Source of the DNA: Gremmenia infestans
Taxonomy: Eukaryota; Ascomycota; Leotiomycetes; Helotiales; Hamatocanthoscyphaceae
Assembly: GCA_032629725.1 (NCBI GenBank)
Contig: JAFEVB010000002.1
Coordinates: 124,001 to 188,000 of the forward strand
DNA length: 64,000 bases
Direction of reading: 5' to 3'
The translations under genes and the position numbers were made by a program. The notes beneath the pieces were generated by a model. It was not told the DNA's origin. It worked only from the letters and a program-made list of their open reading frames with translations, and ran no database searches. Position 1 is the stretch's first letter, and every line of letters begins with the position of its first letter. Below are positions 56,637 to 64,000 of this stretch, in pieces.

Positions 56637-57342
56637 ATGGACTTCTTATCAACGCTGTTGTTTCTCCTTGCCTGTGGTGCGCTAGGTTGCTATGCATGCG
56701 ACGAGCATACGACTTCTTTCGACAGCACTACCACGACCACTACCACTCTTACAACCACCACGACCACCACAGTTCTTCCACCAGCTAGCACGCCGCTGAC
56801 CAAGCGCGCCGGCTCTTTTGTTTCCAGAGCTTGCAATACCCATAATGTCGACTACACCTCTTTTTCACGAAGCACTGCCGAGTCAGCGATCCAGAATGAC
56901 TGCGTATATGCGATCAACGTTGAAAGATTCTTCTTCCATCATACCTTCACGGAAGATGGCAGCAATGAGGCGAAAAATCTCACAGGCACGATTGTAACGC
57001 ATAGAGGGATCAACGAGGGGGGCAGTGTATGTCCTGAAAGGACCATACAGGCGATGGAAGTAGAGGACTGTAGAGATTATTTCCGGCAAGCGATGGATGG
57101 TTGTGAGTGTTCCTTCCCTGGTAAAGTAGCTTGTCTAACCTAGTGTAGGTGATACCGATACAGTTGACGCAAAGTATGGCGCAAAGCCATTGACCTTGCT
57201 GACCGAGGGAAATGGGTGTCTTGATATCAGTCTCTGGGCCGAATGCGCCGATCCAGGGTGGAAATCTCCTCGAATACCGAGAGGTGAGTCAGCGTGGATC
57301 TCTACACCAAAGCCTGGCAAGGGACCATCAAGCGACCGATAA
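56637..57342 (+). CDS. Secreted protein, Thr linker, Kex2-like site, effector-like
   Basis: Two exons (56637-57102, 57149-57342) give 219 residues. Signal peptide MDFLSTLLFLLACGALGC, then a Thr-rich stretch (residues about 30-48, partly a (ACC)n run) ending STPLTKR, a Kex2-type processing point at residue 57. The mature domain begins AGSFVSRACNTHNVDY and holds cysteines in RACN, NDCVY, SVCPERT, EDCRDYF, GCDTDT, NGCLD and AECAD. Seven cysteines are consistent with disulfides. A potential N-glycosylation NLTG is present. The organisation (signal peptide, Thr linker, dibasic site, Cys-rich domain) is typical of small secreted proteins of plant-associated fungi. Family unknown; function not inferred. 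Confidence 0.75.
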
Positions 57343-58707
57343 GCAAAGTCATGAAGATCAATGCGAGAAGAAGGTAATTTGCAGAGTTTGTAAGGTTGAT
57401 AGAAGTGTAACTTTCAAAGGAGAGAAATGAATATCTTTTGCGTAAATTTGTGCTAGCTCTCTAAACATTCTCACCTAACCCCATCCCTTCTACCTTGAGT
57501 TGAGCTGTCAACGGGAAACTGCTGAGGGAGGAAAACAACCCAACGGGGCTTGCCAGAGACCTTGAAACCAATTATTCAGAACATACGAGACTGCTCGTTC
57601 AGCTACCGAGTCAAGAGGTAAATCCACTGCGACCAGTAGTATGAACAAGACCAGAGACCTTGGACTATATGCTCCCAGTTCAGCGGCACGTTGCAGTCGG
57701 AGGGATGTAGGATGCAAGTAGAAGTGAAGTATTACTCTTCGCATGAATTCTGGGTGTGAAGGCTTCTGGGGGAGACACCGCGCCTTCCTGGTGGAGTGCA
57801 TTATGACCTAAACACATACACCATACCATGAAATAGAATTTGCTCGACTCTCGATATGTACTCAAGATGCTACCTACCTGCTTCATTAAGATGAGATCCG
57901 ATGTATAGTAGGCACAAGGGACTTGCTGCCGTTGTATGTATGGCAAACCGCGAGTAATACGATGTATTTATTTATTGTGCAGCGAGATGCATGCATGGTA
58001 TTATCAGGCAGACTTTTCTGATACATACATAGTAGCGAGGCCCAGAAGCCTAATACGAAATACGCCGTAGGCGTTGCAGGATCACGTCATACGTGCAGGT
58101 GTTTGCTAGCAGGGCAGGGCTTGTTTTGCTCCGGTTCCGGCGTTTGAATCTCCAGGAAACATTGCCCATCTTTCGAGCCGGCCAGGCTTTCGGGACTGAA
58201 AGTGCATGGTGCATGGTGCACGGTGCCCGGAACCTGGACCCGAAGATGCGATAGATTGCCAGATCTTGGCATCGCCTTCGAGGTTGGTGTTACAGTACTG
58301 ACTTACAGTACACTGGTGTGAACAACGCTGACTCATGATAAGATATGATTCTTTCCAATAAAGGGACAGGGGTAATGGCGGGTACTGCGCTCCTGTCATT
58401 GAATGTGATTCCTTGCCATACTTGCAGAGTGCATAAACAGGATACCTGGGAGTTCGTGTTAATCCTTGGTAGACAAAAAGCAATCATAGAAATGGCGCAA
58501 ACAAACAACTTAGATTTGGAAAATTTAGGGAATGTACAGTACTACAGTACAGACTTAGTTGATGAGGAAGCGCAACTAACCTTAGATCCGAATGTCTATC
58601 TTCACCATAAATGGCAATACGTCACCGTAGCAGCGCGAATATAAATATCATGTCCTATTACAGAACGACTCAGCCGCCTCATAAGACTATGGCTATGGAA
58701 ACTACTC
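57343..58707. other. Spacer, no gene seen
   Basis: About 1.4 kb. A GTGCATG tandem patch lies near 58202-58225. Short frames only. Confidence 0.4.
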
Positions 58708-59471
58708 TTAAAACCATTGCTGTTCGTAGGGGTGTTTCTGCCGGTAGTATTCATCAGCTAAAGTGACGTTCTGGGACTTCTCAAAGATCCAGTCACTTCC
58801 CAACTTCGATATTACAGCAATCACACCGCACTCGCAGGCCATTGAAAGCAGGAAAATACGATATGGCAATGGGAGTACGCAAAATGCCTGAAGATGATTG
58901 CTAAATTCTTGACAAAATGTACCTACAAGAGCAAGAATTAAGAAGATACCTCCTCTAGACTGACCGCGAAGGGGTAATACAATGCTTTCCTTGTACAGAA
59001 AAAGGCCTGCGAAGAAGCCCTTGAACGCATCGTCAGCTTCCTTATAATACGTTACCCCTCGGGGCCCTCACACTTCAAGCTCGTAAAGCACAACCTAGTC
59101 TAGATCTCATCCATAATGGAATAACTAATCGGACTTTCAAGATGACTACGCCTTACGAGTAGCATCCGCTCGAAGTGTCTACGTAACTAGTGATGGAAGA
59201 CAGTGACTTGCTCCACCAAACAGTGGGACGCAAGAAGCGGGACTACTGTCTGCGAGTACCCCGCAATTGTCGTCAGAACCAAAATAATGGGATTCTTTAG
59301 CGGGGTAAGTTTCTCCATGTCGCCAGCTGGGGGTACATTCAAGAGAGCATAGGATGGCCAGTACATAGGCCCATTCCAATGCGGGATACACAATTGAGAA
59401 AAGCTATGCAAAAGTATGCCGCGACAAAAATTGGAGAAATGCTTCTGACTGGCTGCACTAGATTCTTCCAT
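58708..59471 (-). pseudogene. Decayed membrane-protein gene, family unknown
   Basis: On the minus strand, 59471-59187 reads MEESSAASQKHFSNF, then PMYWPSYALLNVPPAGDMEKL and NPIILVLTTIAGYSQTVVPLL, a hydrophobic segment. After a gap with stops, 59050-58708 reads GVTYYKEADDAFKGFFAGLF, SRGGIFLILALVGTFCQEF, ALPYRIFLLSMACECGVIAVI and ends DEYYRQKHPYEQQWF-stop. The distal frame has TGA and TAG codons just before GPRGVTYYKE (near 59070). Some could be skipped by introns, but the TGA is not. Protein-like composition is strong and membrane segments clear, so this was once a gene. I do not recognise the family. Confidence 0.4.
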
Positions 59472-60513
59472 GGCTTGACAATAGAGATCCCTGTGCAGCG
59501 AGCGAAACGGTTATTTTATGCAGACTGATAAGACAATATTCCAACAAGAGCCCCTTGCAGGTTTGATTGCCTCTCCACCGCAGATTGAGGACATCCAGAT
59601 CAGACAGGAGAGGCAGATACTTCGGAGACTTCTGCCGAGTGAAGCGATCATTCTCATGGTTCCAGCTTATCTGACGCCAATGAATGCTTTGCAAGAAGAA
59701 AAAGAAAGTGTGTTTGCACTGCGAGAAGCCGTAAATGACTAGCCACCCGAGACGGCACGATACGAGGGCTGATTGATATGCCTGAAAGGGCGCGTTCGCA
59801 TTGACAAAGTGTTAAATGACGACGTTGAAGGAGTAGCAGTACTTAGAGGAACGAACGAGAAACAAAGTTGAGGTAGAACCGTAATTCAAGGAGGAAGCAA
59901 CTTTGGAAAGGAAGGAGTCAAGATGAGGTTGGCTCGGTTGGGTTGGCAGGTTGGTTGGGTGGGTTGGTTGGTTGGTTGGGTTGGCTGAAGCTTGCCTAAG
60001 CGAAAGCGTCACGTGGCGACAAGGAGAATTGTCTTGTACAGTAGGTAAGGTAATCTTAGAGCTTGTTCTCTTAAGTATTCCAACAATCAGGTGCAATGAG
60101 ACAGCACCTATCGGTTCGAACTGTGCGAAATGTCACTTATATATTCCCAACTGAGAGGCTGCCAATACCGTATTCTGGTTCCGGCAGCCAGGTCCTTTGC
60201 CAGCCACCAATGTCTGCTGCAAGAGGGAGTCTGAGGGACGGCCAATTGGGCCGAGTGAAGCCATGTCCATGTCAGCGTTTATGCACCAGATCGCAAAAGC
60301 TACTTATCACCTTGAGATTCCCACCCCCCTGTCTGCGTCTCTACGAATCTGGATCTTGTCCTGGAGAGGGACATCCCGCGGGGTTGACCATTTTGCTCAT
60401 CTCATTTTCTCTCGCACGTTGTTATCCTTTCACACTTCGCATCTCTCTTTTGCTTGAAAACACACATCGTATAGTTCCTTACCTCTCGTCCTTCTCTCCT
60501 AATTAACAGCGTG
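59472..60513. other. Spacer with GGTT-rich tract
   Basis: (GGTTG)n-like tract at about 59926-59984. Promoter of the Zn2Cys6 regulator in the 3' part with a CT-rich leader. No gene. Confidence 0.45.
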
Positions 60514-62396
60514 ATGCCTGCTTCCTCTAGTGCATCTTCTGCCGCAACGGCCTTGGTCAATGACTCTCAAACCGCAAAGAAACCTGCTAAGAGGTCCCAT
60601 ACTGGGTGCAAAACTTGCCGTCGAAGAAAGAAAAAATGCGATGGTATGTGTCCCAAAAGCAAACTCGATTACTTTTGCCCTAATGCTCACACCGAGGCCG
60701 AATATGACGAGGATTTGAAAGATTCGATAAGAGCCTCAGAGTGCTAATTACCCCAACAGAACAGAGACCAGAATGCGGAAACTGTGAAAAGGCAAATGTC
60801 GTCTGTGAAGGATATGATCAGAAACTGCTTTTTGAAACCAGGGAGCAGGCCAGAAAGGCCAGAAAGGCCAGGGGAATATATTCAGAGCTGAGACCGGCGA
60901 TTAGCAGCTCCATGAGCTCTACCGGAAACATTCCAAACATCTTCCAACCTCAGACTTTGGCGTTCTCCCATGATACTCCGTCGACGTATTATGGTCTAGA
61001 ATATTGTCCCAATACCTTGGACTTTGAAATTAGCTCATTTGGAACCCCATCAGCTCATTCGAACTTTGATATTCGTCCACTTGGCAGCTACGAGGACGAG
61101 CCCCAATACAACACACACTCCTTAATCCCAGCAAAGGAAGCATGTATGCTACAAGAGGCGGACTTGATCCAGAATGTTGCACAGGAGAATGTCTTACCTC
61201 CAGACCTGCCGTATCTGATCAGAGGCCTAGACACAGAGCTTCATAGATGTCTCTTCTACCACTTCACTCAGACCATGTCACGGTTGTTAACAATCTGCAA
61301 CAGGGACGATAACCCTATGAACGCCGAAGTCATCCCTCTTGCAATGCGTGACAGGAATGTTATGGAAATGGTCCTCTGTCTTGCTGCTTCCCACCGTTTG
61401 AAGTCTCAACAGACCGGAATTGAGGAACTTCGCCGCGAGAGAAATCGGCTACATAAAGACGTTTGTGATCTGCAATCTCATCGTGTTCGAGATTTCGACA
61501 AAAAGCTGAGAATTACAGAAACAATTCCTCTCTCGGTTCCAGATCAAGATATTGTAGTCGCTACGTCTCTACTTCTATGCCTGTACGAACTCTGCGAAGG
61601 CGCTAGCAACATGACTTGGAGAACGCATCTCGACAGTGCACGACAGGCTCTAATGATGGGACCACGAAGTCCAGAGCCAGATATAGATGACTGCGACTCG
61701 GGTATCATCATCACAGAGGTCAATCCCTTCCTCCTCGAATATTTTGTCTACCACGACTCTATCGCGACGGTGACATTACCATCGCCCTCTTCAAAACCTC
61801 ATTTCCGGGGTTCCTCGAAATTCTCTTCTCATCATGCCTCACTGGTAGGCGCAACTGATGGCCTTTGCAAATTCGTCACTCGCATATCAGCCATTCGTGC
61901 TCTAGCTGATGCTAGTCCACGCCAGCCAGACGGCAACGTAGTTGCACAAGCTGTGGCCATATGGCACGATCTAGATGACTGGAAGTCAAGAGCCCCGCTG
62001 TCGAGTAAATTCGAGATGATTGCACAATTTTATCAGTGGGCTTTATGGATCTGGCTTTATTCGATCGTGTACCCTGACGGGAAAGCAGACCCTGCTGTAC
62101 AAAATGCAGTCCACCTGATGGCTACTGGCATGAATCAGATCAAGTGCGGAGACGGAGCTATGGCCTGCCTACTCTTCCCGCTCTTCATCACCGGCTCCGC
62201 AGCAATCAAGGATGAGGATAGGACCACTATCGAGGCGCACTTCCGGCGGCTTAAGGAATGGAGCTCGCTCGGCAACGTTGACGTTGCGCAATCTGTGGTG
62301 AAGAAGATGTGGGCGAACCATGACATGGGCCTGCCGAATTCCTGGGGCTGGGTGAAGCAGCTGGAGAGTAATGGCATGACCATTCTCGTCACCTAA
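60514..62396 (+). CDS. Zn2Cys6 (fungal-type) transcription factor
   Basis: Two exons (60514-60643, 60760-62396) give 588 residues. The binuclear cluster is completed across the intron: TGCKTCRRRKKKCD / EQRPECGNCEKANVVCEG, with six cysteines spaced C-x2-C-x6-C-x5-C-x2-C-x6-C. This binds a zinc pair and CGG-type DNA sites. The rest carries a fungal regulatory-type region: hydrophobic helices with LLTICNRDDNPMNAEVIPLAM, ELCEGASNMTWRTHLDSARQAL and IWLYSIVYPDG. This resembles the DUF3468/fungal_trans_2 group. Targets unknown. Intron GTATGT...ACAG (116 bases) is longer than others here; splitting the zinc cluster at this point is usual. Confidence 0.85.
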
Positions 62397-64000
62397 CCGT
62401 CTTCACAGCACATCATTCCCCTTGCGGCGCCTCTCCCACCTAAGCCGGTGCTTGTGCAGGCTGCCCTTAGCGGTGGTTATCAACAGCCTCTAGCTTATCA
62501 AGGGATGAGCTCTGGGGATGCAAATTTTAACAAGTTGTGTTTCATGCAAGGAGCTATTTAGATATGTTTGGGACCTACTTGCATGTTGCTTTCAGTCTAT
62601 TTACAACTGGCGATGGACTGTAGGCAGCATGGGTACACGCCCTACCTTGATGCACGCCAAAATCTATTTTTTTTACTCGTTCTCATTCACTATATCTTGT
62701 TTTTGTTGCCAACTCTGTTTTGCGCCTTCAATTTCATTACTCAAATTTCGGTGTCGTCAAATCCAGGAGGGGCTGGGGCGGAGGTAGTACTAAAAAACAT
62801 TTTCCGACCTTAATGAGCTTATTTGATGGCACTTGCTGTTTCAGTTATTTGGTGGGGTCTATATTCTCACTCTAATTTGGATTTAATTTGTGCGTTTAAA
62901 CGGAAGGCAGATACTTTCTCGATGGCAAGAGGATATCTGAACATCATAACCGCTTTTCACAGTAAAGAATAGCTACCTAATCAGGATATTTGAGTATGTT
63001 TGATTTACACAATCTTGAATCATTCATCCATTCATGCATAGTGCTTGCTTTGCAGTCCTTTCCTTACGCTGGGTCCATGGACACTTCCTAAGTTTTCAGA
63101 GACTGAGACTAAAGCCCGGCCCCAAGATTCCTCGAGCCAGAGTCAGCGTCGAACAAAACAGAACAGAACAGAACAGAACATGTCCCCTTTTCCCCGTCAC
63201 ACCGTCGGAAAAAAGGAAAGAGAAAAAACCAGACGCACCCCCTTCAAAATCCCCCATCAAACGCAGTATTCTCTTTCTTACCCCAAACCCGTAAAATAAA
63301 CAACGCAATAGAGTCGACTCATACATAATGTCATTCTTTCGAACCTCAACATCGACCGACTATACTACCTACATTTACACCGGCTCTCATTGCTCACAAG
63401 TCAAACCAGACTACCAGTACCCTCCCTCCACCATCCTGCGAGAAATATCTAGGTAGTACCTAACTCACAACGTGTGCAACGTTATACAGTACAGTCCAGT
63501 ATAGTAGCTTGTATCACGTCCACGATTACGTACCGAGCATACTCCCTCCTTACGATACTGAGATTTCAAGACCCGGTATGATTAAGAGAGAAGGGATGTT
63601 AATCAAATTATCCTTCCTCCTATCCCTCCCATCCCATACTTTCTTCACTCCCTAAAACATCTACAATCAAACAAGCCAACTCCACATACCCTATCCCTAT
63701 CCCTATCCCGCTCCAGCTCCAGCTAAAAATCCCTTACTATTTACAAACCGTAATTCCTTTTTTAAACCTACTCACCCTCCTACACCAAAACACTTCTCTT
63801 TACCTACCTACCGACCTACTCTCTCTATCCTTCCATCTTTCCATCTTTCATTCTATCCCTTTTCTTCTCCGTTCCGTTATTCGTTATATACTCTTTTCTA
63901 TTCAACACCCGTACGTATCTTCATCTTCCTCGCCAAACACTACTTGCCCAATACACGCCCCCTTCTTGATACACCCCCCCCCCTCACCCCAAACCTCCAC
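62397..64000. other. Non-coding 3' end of window
   Basis: 1.6 kb without a supported gene. (AACAG)n at 63151-63180 and a strongly pyrimidine-rich tract from about 63600 onwards (CCTATCCCTATCCC, CTACC), ending in poly-C. This could be a 5' leader of a gene beyond the edge. Confidence 0.45.

Noticed and set aside
59926..59984. GGTTG-rich tract considered as a telomere-like repeat
   Set aside because: The units are irregular and do not match the fungal TTAGGG telomere repeat; the locus is internal.
1..64000. CRISPR arrays, bacterial operons or prophage
   Set aside because: The window is clearly eukaryotic; no spaced direct repeats of CRISPR type and no prokaryotic gene clusters were seen.

Overview
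The window looks like a chromosome segment from a filamentous ascomycete (Pezizomycotina), most likely a leotiomycete. Genes are split by short introns (about 45-75 bases) with GTANGT-like donors, CTAAY branch sites and YAG acceptors. Genes lie on both strands without operons, and the families are typical of moulds: C2H2 and Zn2Cys6 regulators, a bZIP with an AP-1-like basic region, an ABCC pump, Mrc1, UTP15, Prp24 and MOT1. The taxon is inferred from style and families, not from a marker gene.

Layout. 0-9 kb: a C2H2 zinc-finger gene cut by the left edge, a gene-poor stretch with one small Cys/His protein, a Dap1/MAPR heme-binding protein and an Mgr3-like mitochondrial TPR protein. 9.3-14.4 kb: a 13-exon ABCC-type transporter. 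14.4-25.1 kb: a gene-poor stretch, then Vps62-like, dynamin-family GTPase and a secretory protein ending in KDEL. 25.2-32 kb: a decayed accessory island. It holds repeated AT-rich DNA, a strong hairpin, a scarred CxxC/coiled-coil ORF whose internal stops are all TAA or TAG, an intact FAD oxidoreductase, an N-truncated amidase relic and two inverted relics of one BTB-like family. 32.2-35.3 kb: a bZIP regulator and a four-helix membrane protein.

36-49 kb is a conserved housekeeping block: UTP15 (rRNA processing), Prp24/SART3 (U4/U6 assembly), mitochondrial uL22 and Mrc1 (replication checkpoint). Between UTP15 and Prp24 lie a repeat-like element and a tRNA-Asp(GTC) gene. 49-62.4 kb: a MOT1-type molybdate transporter, a GT2 glycosyltransferase relic lacking its centre, an unrecognised Ser/Pro-rich protein, an MFS sugar porter, a secreted Cys-rich effector-like protein, a decayed membrane-protein gene and a Zn2Cys6 regulator. 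The last 1.6 kb is non-coding and pyrimidine-rich.

The most unusual object is the tRNA-Asp gene at 39057-39195. It folds into a complete 72-nt cloverleaf only if two insertions are removed. One is an ordinary 12-nt intron after the anticodon. The other is a 55-nt insertion in the T arm carrying GTAAGT, ACTAAT and TCAG, the signals of a spliceosomal intron.
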